Part shown: positions 9,456 to 17,285 of the stretch, piece by piece
Layout: each line of letters starts with the position of its first letter
Numbering within the stretch: the stretch's first letter is position 1
Assembly: GCA_029776155.1 (NCBI GenBank)
Contig: JAKOTU010000006.1
Location: 35,102 to 94,405, forward strand
Direction: 5' to 3'
Origin: Bacillota bacterium
Lineage (GTDB): Bacteria > Bacillota > Limnochordia > Darwinibacteriales > Darwinibacteriaceae
DNA length: 59,304 bases
Position numbers and translations under genes: made by a program
The notes under the pieces: model-generated
Database searches by the model: none
Told to the model about the DNA's origin: nothing
The model's input: only the letters and a program-made list of their open reading frames with translations

Positions 9456-9774
9456 ATTCCTCCCCTTTTGCTAGGCCAGCATGTCGACCCTCAAAGGCGG
9501 TTCGGTTGCGGTCGTACATATTAGCAAGCTCATCGGTGATCCCTTGGACTATACCTGCATATTCAGCGCTGCTGGGGACCTCAGGATGCAGGAACTCTCC
9601 GACTTGCCCCGGAAAGGATCCCCTCCCGCCCCCCGATCAGGAAAGTGATGGACAGGTCTTAGGTTTTCTGGGATAATTGGGTGAGTGCTGCACTAGCGGC
9701 GCGAACTAGCCGATTCTGCGCCGGCAACGCAGTTACTGTAGGGCGGCGATCGGCATGAAAGGTGGTGTCGCCTT
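9456..9774. other. Gene-free stretch at the left edge of the accessory region
   Basis: I see no credible gene, RNA or repeat in this stretch between the tRNA terminator and the small YjfB-like gene. Reading frames here are short, lack ribosome sites and resemble no known protein. Confidence 0.5.
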
Positions 9775-9975
9775 ATGTCCAACAGCATAGCAGCTTTGGC
9801 CACCGCATGGCGGCAGCAGCAGCTTGTCATGGATGTGGGCATGAGATTGACGAGGACGGCCCTGGATGCTGTAGAGGATCAGGGAGCGGCCGTTGTCAAG
9901 CTCTTAGAGTCCGCTCAGATACCCAATCTGAAAGCGAACCCCCATTTGGGTTCTATAATCGACGTCCTGGCTTAG
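9775..9975 (+). CDS. YjfB-like putative motility protein
   Basis: This 66-residue protein resembles the YjfB small-protein family (annotated as putative motility protein, function unproven). It has the family pattern of a short helical start (SIAALATAWRQQQL), a central helix (VEDQGAAVVKLLESA) and the conserved tail NPHLGSIIDVLA; NPHLG-IDI/V is the best hallmark. An SD-like AAAGGTGG lies upstream of the ATG. No flagellar genes are nearby, so the motility link rests only on family naming. It stands alone, convergent with the broken helicase gene. Confidence 0.72.
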   Translation: MSNSIAALATAWRQQQLVMDVGMRLTRTALDAVEDQGAAVVKLLESAQIPNLKANPHLGSIIDVLA

Positions 9976-10046
9976 GCCCTCTGAGAGTAGATCCTACGGG
10001 GGCTCGCGGCGACATACGTTCATATTGGATTCCTTCTGCAGCGAGT

Positions 10047-12319
10047 CTAGCGGTACTGAAGCATAATCTCCTTGACTTGCTGCTTACTTAGTTGGTAACC
10101 GCAGACAACACAGTTTAGAAAAGGCCATCCTTTTTTGACCACCCCAATCACCGGTTGACCGCAACTTGGGCATCTAGGCTGCAAAAACGCGACAATGCTG
10201 AGGAGTAATCCATCATCTAACCCCTGCACGTTCGTACAACGCGGATAGCTGCTGCAACCTAAAAGTAACCCCCGTAACGGTTTTGTCGTACAACTAGATT
10301 TCCTCCACAGGTGCACTGGAGGTGTTTCCTTGCCTTTGACTGATCGAATGCGGCAGCTGATTCGGCATCGGTCCCTCGGGCTGATGGCGTGGTCGCTGCC
10401 CGTGTTGGTCTGCGTTGGCGTGTCACTTCCCCCGTTAGGCGGTTAACAACGGTCCCCATCTCCACGAAGTGCTTTGCTGCTATCCTCAGGATGTTGGCCT
10501 TACTCAGATAATCCTGTATGTAGTTGAGATCTCCAACCAAGATGACTTGGCTTTTTGCCCTGGTGAGGGCAACATTGACCAAAGGCAGGGTTGATGAGAT
10601 ACTCTTTGGTTCTGGGTCAAGAAACGTGTCTTTGGATCCGGTGATGAGTCTGCTGGGCTTAACAGGACGACTATCGGCCACTTCGAAGATGATAACATCT
10701 CGTTCGGACCCTTGAAACTTGTGTACCGTCGCTACCTGAACCTGATCGCGCAGTTCCTCACGGGTGAAGTTCTTCCTGATTTCTTTGGCTTGAGCTCGAT
10801 AGGGGGTAACGATACCTACCGAGACACCCATGTCCATATACTGACGGGCCAAGTCACTGCTGACCGCGGCCATTTGACGGTTAACCCGCGAATGGCTGTG
10901 GACGTCTTTTTCGCATACTGTCCTCAGACCGCTGACATCAACAAGGACTAGACGACTCCGCTCCCATAGCTGGCTTACTGGGATCAACCGACGCGCCTCC
11001 GGTTGAGCGTTTTCCAGTATTCCACCATAGAACATGGCATTGACCATTGCCGAAATCTCGTCGGCCATTCGATACTGGCGTCTGAGGACAACCAGACGGG
11101 GATCGTCACAGTGCCCCTTCATGACAGCGTCCCTTATTCCGCTACTGACAAACACGCTGTGCCCAAGCCATCTTATTGCCTTGGCGTGGGAACTCACCAG
11201 GATCGGTTGAAGCTGACGAAAATCTCCAGCAACGACACCGTGCTGCGTGGCCAGTGTTAGAGCAGCAAAAACGGCGGGGACGTTCATCATGCTGGCTTCA
11301 TCGATGACAACGGCATCGAACCGCCTACCTTTGATCGACTGTGTGACACTTGCTTTGGCTAGAGTTGTTGCGATAAACCTCGCCTTGATCTCCAACTCGT
11401 ACACCTTTTCTCGAACGGCCGCTCGAACCAACTCCATCCTTTCCCGATTGCTCTTTAGTTGTCCTGCGACGTTCTCCCCTTGCCTTTACTTCTGGATGAG
11501 TCGCTTTCGTTCTGTTTTGAGCTTATCCAACTGGCGCTTCAATTCTGGGGTTTCTTCCAGGGCTATCTCGTAAGGAAGAACGCCCTGCCATTGCTCCACG
11601 GGCTGCATTCTCGGGTAACCGGTACGCAACAACAGATGTCGAGCCTTGAGTTGTTGAATGGTCGGATTTTCATTCTGAATGACCTGTTTGGAAACAATGT
11701 CTACAGCCAAGTTACTAACGGAAAGGAATAAGACAGATTTCCCGGCGATCAAATACTGGGTGATCAACTCTGATATCGTTCGGCTTTTCCCGGTGCCAGG
11801 AGGCCCCCATATGAAGGTCAACCTACTGTCTAACGCGCGCACTATCGCATCTGCTTGGTACTCATTGAGTTCCCTTGACAACTCAGGCCTATACCTGAAT
11901 TCTTCCCTTGAGCAAGCCCTGCCAGGTTTTATTACTCCCTCTGCAATGGGACGGGGCACGCTAACATCTATGCCTCTAATCCAATCCAATAGAGCCTCTA
12001 AAAGCCATTTGAGGTTATATTTTATCGTGTATGTAGCGCCAAGTCGCAAGACCATTTCGCTGGCGAGTACTAACTCAAAATCATCCACGGCGACAACCTC
12101 TGCTTGGGCGGTTCGACCACTTTGATCCACTATTCTGACAATAGATCCTTCGAGAAGCTGCACCTCTTCCTCCAGAGTACCTAGATAGACATGGCTGCGT
12201 CCCTCCGCCAGTTGTTGAGTCGGCACATAATCAAATGTCATGTCATCCGCTCTTGCAGCCTCAAGCTCGGCTTCTAGCGCAGTGATGAAACCTGCATGCG
12301 CTTCTTCAAGTGTCAGCAT
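10047..12319 (-). pseudogene. UPF1/DNA2-type SF1 helicase with C-terminal zinc ribbons, interrupted by a stop and a frameshift
   Basis: Three consecutive reading blocks together make one superfamily 1B helicase. Block 1 (12319 to 11486) has an N-terminal beta-barrel-like region and Walker A GPPGTGKS at about residue 172. Block 2 (to 10259) has DEASMM, the GDFRQLQP motif, RRQYRM, VHKFQGSERD and VALTRAKSQ. Block 3 (to 10047) is a second zinc ribbon, CPSC then CVVC. Blocks 1 and 2 are in the same frame, separated only by TAA at 11486-11488 (codon 278). Blocks 2 and 3 join across a run of five C (10269-10273): one extra base restores a topoisomerase-type ribbon, CTCGGNLVV through GCSSYPRC. The start ATG at 12319 has AAGGTGGTG upstream. 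Function is unknown; defence or RNA/DNA repair are possible. Confidence 0.85.
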
Positions 12320-12432
12320 AAAACACCACCTTCTTGTCGAAGCACTATTGTCCCAAGACATGATTCTCACCGTCAGTCTCCAGATGCCGGGCCATCACTT
12401 TTGGCCCATAGACGAGCGGGTCGGTTCACCAG

Positions 12433-13116
12433 TTAGCAGCCATCCTCGTTCTCATCTTCACGCCCACCCTCGACCCCACACTCAGCTAGTGGGCCTAGTT
12501 CCGGCGCAGAATCTCCCCCTTCCCCATCCCTAATCGCGTTCATCAGCAAATCTATTAGCTGCTTGCCTCCGGCCTCTATAACAGCCCTCAGTATTTCGGC
12601 AGAATACCCAGTGAGCTCCCGGAGACTGGCTATTCCCTTCACAGGGTACTTAGGAAAGTCTGCACGCTGATCCGCCGCAAGAAGCCATGCCCTTCGTGTT
12701 TCTTCAATGAACCTCTCGGCCTTGCGCGCCGCCTCCAATGCGATGGCGAAAGCCTCGTCAGCATAGCCCGAGCCGTAGAGTATAGCATCAAGGGGCTGAG
12801 GATGGGAATCGCACCATGATGCATCGATGAGTCTCGGGTCATACCTTACGGCCAATCGAGCCAAGCGTCCTGTTTCTTGGCGAATGTCTTCCGGCATATC
12901 CTGGAGCCTGTGATCTACCAGTTCATTGAGAATAGGCATGTCAGCCAGCCGAATCATCTGAAGGCAAAACGCTTTGTGCCAGAGTTCATTTTTCTCTGCC
13001 AAAGCATTCTGCAGCGCCCGGATTACGATGGTGCCAATAGGCGCATCAAGTTCCCTGCGGGCTCGCTCAAAGATCGGAAGGTCCTCATCACGGATGTAGA
13101 TCGTCTTGCGCGGCAT
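12433..13116 (-). CDS. Ribbon-helix-helix-type DNA-binding protein of unknown function
   Basis: The first 45 residues look like a CopG/Arc-type ribbon-helix-helix: a short strand (KTIYIRDEDLPIFERA) then helices ending VIRALQNALAEK. The remaining 180 residues are helical, have no family I recognise, and end in a Gly/Glu/Asp-rich acidic tail. The length (227) is far above a simple antitoxin. The start ATG at 13116 is preceded by GGGAGGAG. A 22-bp perfect palindrome lies 26 bases upstream and is the obvious autoregulatory operator. The broken helicase follows on the same strand after 113 bases, so the two may once have formed a unit. Confidence 0.65.
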   Translation of the reverse strand: MPRKTIYIRDEDLPIFERARRELDAPIGTIVIRALQNALAEKNELWHKAFCLQMIRLADMPILNELVDHRLQDMPEDIRQETGRLARLAVRYDPRLIDASWCDSHPQPLDAILYGSGYADEAFAIALEAARKAERFIEETRRAWLLAADQRADFPKYPVKGIASLRELTGYSAEILRAVIEAGGKQLIDLLMNAIRDGEGGDSAPELGPLAECGVEGGREDENEDGC

Positions 13117-13141
13117 TAGCCTCTCCTCCCTTGTGTATCGG

Positions 13142-13163
13142 TAGCGGTATACGTATACCGCTA
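13142..13163. promoter_or_regulatory. 22-bp perfect palindrome, probable operator
   Basis: The half-site TAGCGGTATAC (13142-13152) is followed directly by its exact inverted copy (13153-13163). It lies 26 bases upstream of the ribbon-helix-helix gene start. Such proteins bind short inverted repeats as dimers of dimers, so autoregulation is the simplest reading. Confidence 0.7.
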
Positions 13164-13432
13164 TTTACCAAACAGATATCAGAAGAACGTTGCAAGTGCA
13201 AGTTATAGTATTGCAAATTACCACTGTTGCCTGAACCTCAAACGTTTGAGCTGGCAAAAATGGAGTTGAATGCCGCGCCGTCCGCTGCCCGTTACCGCAG
13301 ACCCCAAGTGTGAACATGATCAGCTGCTTTACAGCACGAACCCAGGCCAATGAGGTGTTGGGGGATAGACACCCTCAACTTGACCATGGCGTAAAAGGAT
13401 GCATAGAATCTTCCTTCCACCACGAAGCATGA
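13164..13432. other. Gene-free stretch upstream of the ribbon-helix-helix gene
   Basis: This stretch holds only the upstream flank of the palindrome. A 61-codon minus-strand frame (13165-13350) lacks a ribosome site and sensible composition, and I do not regard it as a gene. Confidence 0.5.
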
Positions 13433-13466
13433 AAGGGCCGATGCTACTTACTGCACATCGGCCCTT
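13433..13466 (-). terminator. Terminator of the WD40/VOC transcription unit
   Basis: The perfect 11-bp arms AAGGGCCGATG (13433-13443) and CATCGGCCCTT (13456-13466) lie 21 bases beyond the VOC stop codon. The tail on the minus strand is a short TTTCAT, so efficiency is uncertain. Confidence 0.7.
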
Positions 13467-13487
13467 CCCTTCAACGTCTCACTACAA

Positions 13488-13859
13488 TTACTCCGCCGTG
13501 GACAGACAGAAAGGATGCCCCTCGGGGTCCAGCAGCACCCTGGAGGTTTCGTAGTACTGGGTGTCCGCTACCCTTGCCCCGCATTTCACGGCGTGCTCAA
13601 CGGCTTTCTCCAGATCATCAACCTTAAAGTCTAGGTGCAGCATCTGCTGCTGTTCGCCCTTTGTCCACGGCCAAACGGGCGGAAGATACTCCTCAACCCG
13701 CTGGAAGGCCAGGATGATCCCCTGGGGAGTGTGGATCCCTGCCCACTGCTGGTTGGAAATGGTCTTTTTGAGTCCTAGGAGTTCAGCGTAGAAATCGGCC
13801 AGGGCATCAGGGTCCCTGCAGTCCACAGCAATACCAATAATGTGCGAAACCAAGCTCAT
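13488..13859 (-). CDS. VOC (glyoxalase/bleomycin-resistance) superfamily protein
   Basis: This 123-residue single VOC module starts IIGIAVDCRDPDALADFYAE and has the second half-module around HLDFKVDDLEKAVEHAVK, ending in the usual DPEGHPFCL. It could be a metal-dependent lyase or dioxygenase or a resistance binder; substrate cannot be inferred. The ATG at 13859 follows GAGGAGAAGG. It starts only 36 bases after the WD40 lipoprotein gene, and a strong hairpin follows it, so it is likely the last gene of the SAM-riboswitch-led unit. Confidence 0.85.
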   Translation of the reverse strand: MSLVSHIIGIAVDCRDPDALADFYAELLGLKKTISNQQWAGIHTPQGIILAFQRVEEYLPPVWPWTKGEQQQMLHLDFKVDDLEKAVEHAVKCGARVADTQYYETSRVLLDPEGHPFCLSTAE

Positions 13860-13895
13860 CGGCCTTCTCCTCTCTTCTTTTCGCCCAACTGGGCA

Positions 13896-16070
13896 TCAAT
13901 CAACCGCGCCGAGGATGATGATGGCATTGTACTCCGTAATGGCCAGCTGATCTCCCAGGGGCGACCAGGCGAGGGCCTGCAGGCCCAGCATCCTGCCTGG
14001 ATGGGTGTAGAGTACCTCACCGGAGTGCGGATCCCAGATGCGCGCAGTGCCGTCGTAACTGCCCCCGGCCAAGTAGCGCCCGCACGGGGACCATTCCACA
14101 ATAGTAACAACGTGATCCCCCCCAGCCAGGGTGTGCACGAGCTGGCCTGTTCCCACATCCCAGATTAAGATCCTCTGGTCATAACCCGAGCTGGCCAAAT
14201 ACTTCCCATCGGGGGACCAGGCCAGTGACTGCACCCAAGCGGTGTGCCCCCCCAGTTTCCTGATCTCCTCCCCAGAAGAGGCGTCATAGATATGAACCGC
14301 TTGGTCGTAACCGCCAAAGGCCACTTGATCACCCCGGGGAGACCAGGCCACCGCGGCGATCCAGCCCTCGGGGTTCTTCACCCCCACTATCTGCGTACCT
14401 GCCGGCACATCCCAGGTGGCAACCGTCTTATCCCAGCTGGCGCTGGCAAGCCTGCGGCCGTTGGGCGCCCAGCTCAAATCCAGCACGATTTCTTCATGGC
14501 TCACATTCTTCTTCTCAACCGCAAACGAAAAACCGTCGGGGCGGATCAGCGGCCCCTTAAGGCGTTCGGTAAACTCGCCCACGTACTCAAAATCGGACAT
14601 GTTCCAAACCCGGATCAGCAAGTCGTGCCCTCCGCTGGCCAGGTAGGCGCCATCAGGGGACCAGGCCAGAACTTCCACGGTCCCGTTGTGGCCCGGCCGC
14701 AGCTGCGTCCACTCTTTCCTGCCCTCCAGATCCCACAGCCGGATTGTCCCGTCATCGCCGCCAGAAGCAAGATACTCTCCACTGGGAGACCAAGCTAAAG
14801 CTTTGACCGCCCTGGTGTGCCCCGAAATCCTGAGCAGGCTCTCCCCTGATTCTCCCGACCAGAGGTCCACTATGCCCCGATAGCTTCCGCTCACCAGTAA
14901 ATGCGATTTGTTACCCCAGGCCAGGGACAGTACGGTATTTCCCGTGTTGATGCTCCGCAGCTTCTCCTGCCTTGCCACATCCCAAACGTCAATGAGCCGG
15001 TCTGTGCCCGCTGCCAGCAGACTCCCATCAAACGACCAACTCAGAGCGTTAACCCCAGCAGGATACTGCGCCAGCATAATTGTCTCCCCCGTTGCCAGGT
15101 CAAAGAGCTTGAGCGCGCCGCCCTCCAGAGACATGGCCAAAAGGGAGCCTTGCGGGTCCAAAGCCAGGCCCATGATCCTCTGCTCCACTGCATGCTCAGC
15201 ATGGAGCTCTCCCAGCTCAACCTGCCAGACCTTCAGTTTCAGATCGTCGCTGGCGCTGTACAAGAAAGCGCCATCGTGCGACCAGACCACGTCCCTTACC
15301 CAGTCCGCGGCACTGAAGGAGATTAGTTCTGTTCCCTGCTCCCAGTCCCAGATCCTGATCTGCCCATCCCAGCTGGAAGTGGCAAGTTTGCTGCCATCTG
15401 GCGACCAAGCCAGGCCGGTAAGCAAAACGGTGGGTACGCGCATGGACTGGACTTGGCGCCCTGCCTGCCAATCCCAGATCTTGACTTCCCCTCCGCTGGT
15501 TCCACTGGCAAGATAGTTGCCCTGGGGCGAAAGGGCGGTTAATTTAACCCCGCCTGTGTGGCCTGTCAGCATACCCACCAGTTGCCCGTCGTTCTTTCTC
15601 CAAATCCTGATGGTCCTATCGTTGCTGCCGGTGATCATAAGTTCATCATCCGCAGACAACACCACAGAGTCAACCCGATCCAGGTGGCTGACCAAGGCAA
15701 ACTGCACACCCCAGTTGGCAAACTCCTGTTCTGTCCAGGGATAAGCGGCAAAAACCAGCCCATCCCCTTCCTCCACAACCTGCCGCTCTGGCACAAAACG
15801 GTAGCCACTCTTGCGGGGGACAATGACCGTTCCGCTTACGGCAGCTGTCTGAAAATACCCTTCCGCATCTGTTTCTACAAAAAAGTCCGCTCCGTCCACC
15901 AGCACGAGGGTTACTCCGGCCAAGCCCCCATCCCGGTCTTCCCCTAGGATGACCCGCCCTGAAACTGTACCGGTTTCAGGCGCGTCCTTGCGCTGAGCGC
16001 AGCCGTTCATGGCAAGAACAAGCAGAAGCAGACCAAGCATTAAGGAAAGGTACCTAGACTTCCTGGCCAT
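13896..16070 (-). CDS. WD40-repeat lipoprotein with N-terminal carboxypeptidase-regulatory-like domain
   Basis: The product is a predicted surface lipoprotein of 724 residues. It has a signal peptide with lipobox LAMNGC (Cys near residue 24) and then a beta-sandwich-like domain of about 75 residues (GTVSGRVILGEDRDGG through GTVIVPRKSGYRF). About 13-14 WD40 repeats follow, recognisable by endings such as RIWDWEQG, DVWDVARQ, RLWDLEGR and LIWDVGTG, enough for two seven-bladed propellers. WD40 propellers usually scaffold protein-protein contacts; no enzymatic domain is visible. The ATG at 16070 is preferred to the TTG at 16079 because GAAGGGG is correctly spaced from it. The SAM-riboswitch gene lies 177 bases upstream on the same strand. 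Confidence 0.87.
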   Translation of the reverse strand: MARKSRYLSLMLGLLLLVLAMNGCAQRKDAPETGTVSGRVILGEDRDGGLAGVTLVLVDGADFFVETDAEGYFQTAAVSGTVIVPRKSGYRFVPERQVVEEGDGLVFAAYPWTEQEFANWGVQFALVSHLDRVDSVVLSADDELMITGSNDRTIRIWRKNDGQLVGMLTGHTGGVKLTALSPQGNYLASGTSGGEVKIWDWQAGRQVQSMRVPTVLLTGLAWSPDGSKLATSSWDGQIRIWDWEQGTELISFSAADWVRDVVWSHDGAFLYSASDDLKLKVWQVELGELHAEHAVEQRIMGLALDPQGSLLAMSLEGGALKLFDLATGETIMLAQYPAGVNALSWSFDGSLLAAGTDRLIDVWDVARQEKLRSINTGNTVLSLAWGNKSHLLVSGSYRGIVDLWSGESGESLLRISGHTRAVKALAWSPSGEYLASGGDDGTIRLWDLEGRKEWTQLRPGHNGTVEVLAWSPDGAYLASGGHDLLIRVWNMSDFEYVGEFTERLKGPLIRPDGFSFAVEKKNVSHEEIVLDLSWAPNGRRLASASWDKTVATWDVPAGTQIVGVKNPEGWIAAVAWSPRGDQVAFGGYDQAVHIYDASSGEEIRKLGGHTAWVQSLAWSPDGKYLASSGYDQRILIWDVGTGQLVHTLAGGDHVVTIVEWSPCGRYLAGGSYDGTARIWDPHSGEVLYTHPGRMLGLQALAWSPLGDQLAITEYNAIIILGAVD

Positions 16071-16247
16071 AACTTTCAAACCCCTTCGCGTTTAATCCTC
16101 AAAGACTACTACTTCGGAAACCGGCAGAATCCTCTCTAGCTACAGCCAAGCGCAAGCCTTTTTCGCCGGAAGTGGCAGAGGAGCGTTATCTGCTCTCAGA
16201 GCGGCCGGGTGCCTCAGCGCAGATAGGCCGGGGAAAAGCCTTGGGCG

Positions 16248-16610
16248 CTAGGGCCTTCCGCCCATCCTAAGCCACAGGTCCAGGCTGCGCCCTTCCCCTT
16301 CCGCCCGACGCTCAGCGCGGGCCGCTTCCTCCGCGGCGGCCTGCCGAGCCCGTTCCCCTTTGACCGTGACGAACTCCTCGGGGGAAGTCAACTCGCCCGT
16401 GGTGAGCTCCTTTTTGATGCACTCCCACTCCACAGGATACTTGCTGCTCAGGGCTTTAAACATGTAGCCCTGCATAACACTTTTGATACCGCCCTGCTTG
16501 ATCAACCTCTCGATGTTGTAAAGATCGGCGATGTAAGAACGCCCTGCCCAAGAAGTCTCTTTGATCCGGTCCCGCACAAATTGGGTGGTGATGTCTGTTA
16601 GGAACTCCAT
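16248..16610 (-). CDS. Unknown 120-residue protein under SAM-I riboswitch control
   Basis: I do not recognise this protein. It starts MEFLTDITTQFVRDRIKE, has a central mixed region (SYIADLYNIERLIKQGG, then YPVEWECIKKELTTGEL) and ends in a long Ala/Arg/Glu-rich helix (RQAAAEEAARAERRAEGEG). No membrane segment, signal peptide or Cys cluster is seen; there is one Cys. The ATG at 16610 follows GAGGAGGG at ideal spacing. A complete SAM-I aptamer with its terminator lies directly upstream, so the gene should be shut off when SAM is abundant. That ties it to methionine, SAM or sulfur metabolism by regulation only. Confidence 0.8.
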   Translation of the reverse strand: MEFLTDITTQFVRDRIKETSWAGRSYIADLYNIERLIKQGGIKSVMQGYMFKALSSKYPVEWECIKKELTTGELTSPEEFVTVKGERARQAAAEEAARAERRAEGEGRSLDLWLRMGGRP

Positions 16611-16623
16611 ACTTTCCCTCCTC

Positions 16624-16657
16624 GAAAAAACAACCTTCCCAGATAACCATGGGAAGG
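16624..16657 (-). terminator. Riboswitch-controlled terminator (expression platform)
   Basis: On the minus strand CCTTCCC (16651-16657) pairs with GGGAAGG (16634-16640), followed by TTG and a run of six T. The TTATCT inside the hairpin (16641-16646) is complementary to AGATAA of the aptamer P1 3' strand, giving the expected alternative antiterminator. Predicted logic: SAM bound means termination. Confidence 0.88.
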
Positions 16658-16668
16658 CCAAAACGCAG

Positions 16669-16773
16669 CTTATCTCTCAGGCTTTTCTCCGGTTACCTGC
16701 AGGACTTGGCACCTTACACAGAGTGCAGGTTACCGGGGTTCATAGGGCCAGTCCCTCCCCCACTCTCGATAAG
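16669..16773 (-). promoter_or_regulatory. SAM-I (S-box) riboswitch aptamer
   Basis: Read on the minus strand the element begins CTTATCGAGAG and ends GAGAGATAAG, which form P1. Inside are the S-box signature GGGACTGGCCC, P2 (TGGGGG...CCCC), the conserved GGTAACC, the P3 arm around GGTGCCAAGTCCTGCAGG and P4 (CCGGAGAAAAGCCTGAG). Order and spacing match SAM-I as in Bacillus yitJ. A terminator follows and a sigma-A promoter precedes it. It should repress the downstream 120-residue gene, and possibly the WD40/VOC genes beyond, when SAM is high. Confidence 0.95.
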
Positions 16774-16809
16774 TCTCTATTTAGTATTCAGTTGGAGCCC
16801 AGTACTTCA

Positions 16810-16838
16810 AGTGTATTTCAGCTACCGCAGGCTGTCAA
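16810..16838 (-). promoter_or_regulatory. Sigma-A promoter of the SAM-riboswitch operon
   Basis: A perfect -35 TTGACA (16833-16838) is 17 bases from -10 TACACT (16810-16815) on the minus strand. Transcription would start around 16803, about 30 bases before the aptamer. Confidence 0.82.
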
Positions 16839-16871
16839 CGACCGTTTCCGCCAAGATGCAGGAGTCTCCTG

Positions 16872-16900
16872 AAAAGGCCCACCTGTTTTGGTGGGCTTTC
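16872..16900 (-). terminator. Terminator after the second Nif11-like gene
   Basis: GCCCACC (16877-16883) and GGTGGGC (16890-16896) form a hairpin with extra A-T pairs. On the minus strand it is followed by a short CTTTTC. It separates the Nif11-like pair from the riboswitch operon; a T-rich tail on the plus side could let it act in both directions. Confidence 0.72.
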
Positions 16901-16929
16901 CTTAGCAAGATGCCCGCGTGGAGAGGGGC

Positions 16930-17228
16930 CTAAGGGCCTTTTCGAAAGCCGCAGTTGAGGCAGAAGTAGAAATCGTTCACCCGCATCCAGTCAAACCAGA
17001 CTCCGCAGTGAGGGCAAATACCCGGACTGCCGTGGATACCGCCGCTTACCTCCTCCAACTCCCCCTCCCCCAGCTCGCCGACGGGGGGCGCATCAGCCTG
17101 AGGAGCGCGGCGGCTTCCTCTTCCGTTAATGTGATGTTGTATTTGCCCACCAGTTTCATGAGTTCTTCTGCCGTCTTACACTGCCCAGGTTTTGTGGGCT
17201 CGTCTCCAGGGCTCCCGCCCGGCTTCAT
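16930..17228 (-). pseudogene. Nif11-leader-like small protein with zinc-ribbon tail, one-base frameshift
   Basis: The ATG at 17228 (AAGGAGG upstream) opens a frame with the helical pattern AEELMKLVGKYNITLTEEEA, which then hits a run of six G on the plus strand (17083-17088). In the given frame it ends soon after at 17046. One more base in the run would continue as PPVGELGEGELEEVSGG, a Nif11-type double-glycine end, then a CPHC...CLNC zinc ribbon to a stop at 16930. The restored part aligns position for position with the neighbouring intact paralogue (PPGGELSPSELDLVTGG, then CPQC). This is either a recent lesion, a phase-variable tract or an assembly error. Confidence 0.72.
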
Positions 17229-17285
17229 CTGCAACGCCTCCTTCCAGCCGCCTCATCCGCAAGCATCCCCCGCCCCGGCCCGGAA

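Noticed and set aside
13165..13350. A 61-codon minus-strand frame upstream of the ribbon-helix-helix gene.
   Set aside because: It has no ribosome site, overlaps the promoter side of the palindrome and has no protein-like pattern.
9331..13500. Integrated element bounded by att sites at tRNA-Leu.
   Set aside because: I found no second copy of the tRNA 3' end at the far edge and no integrase gene in the region.
16071..16247. A second riboswitch or terminator between the SAM-controlled gene and the WD40 gene.
   Set aside because: Only weak short hairpins without a T run or a known aptamer core were found.
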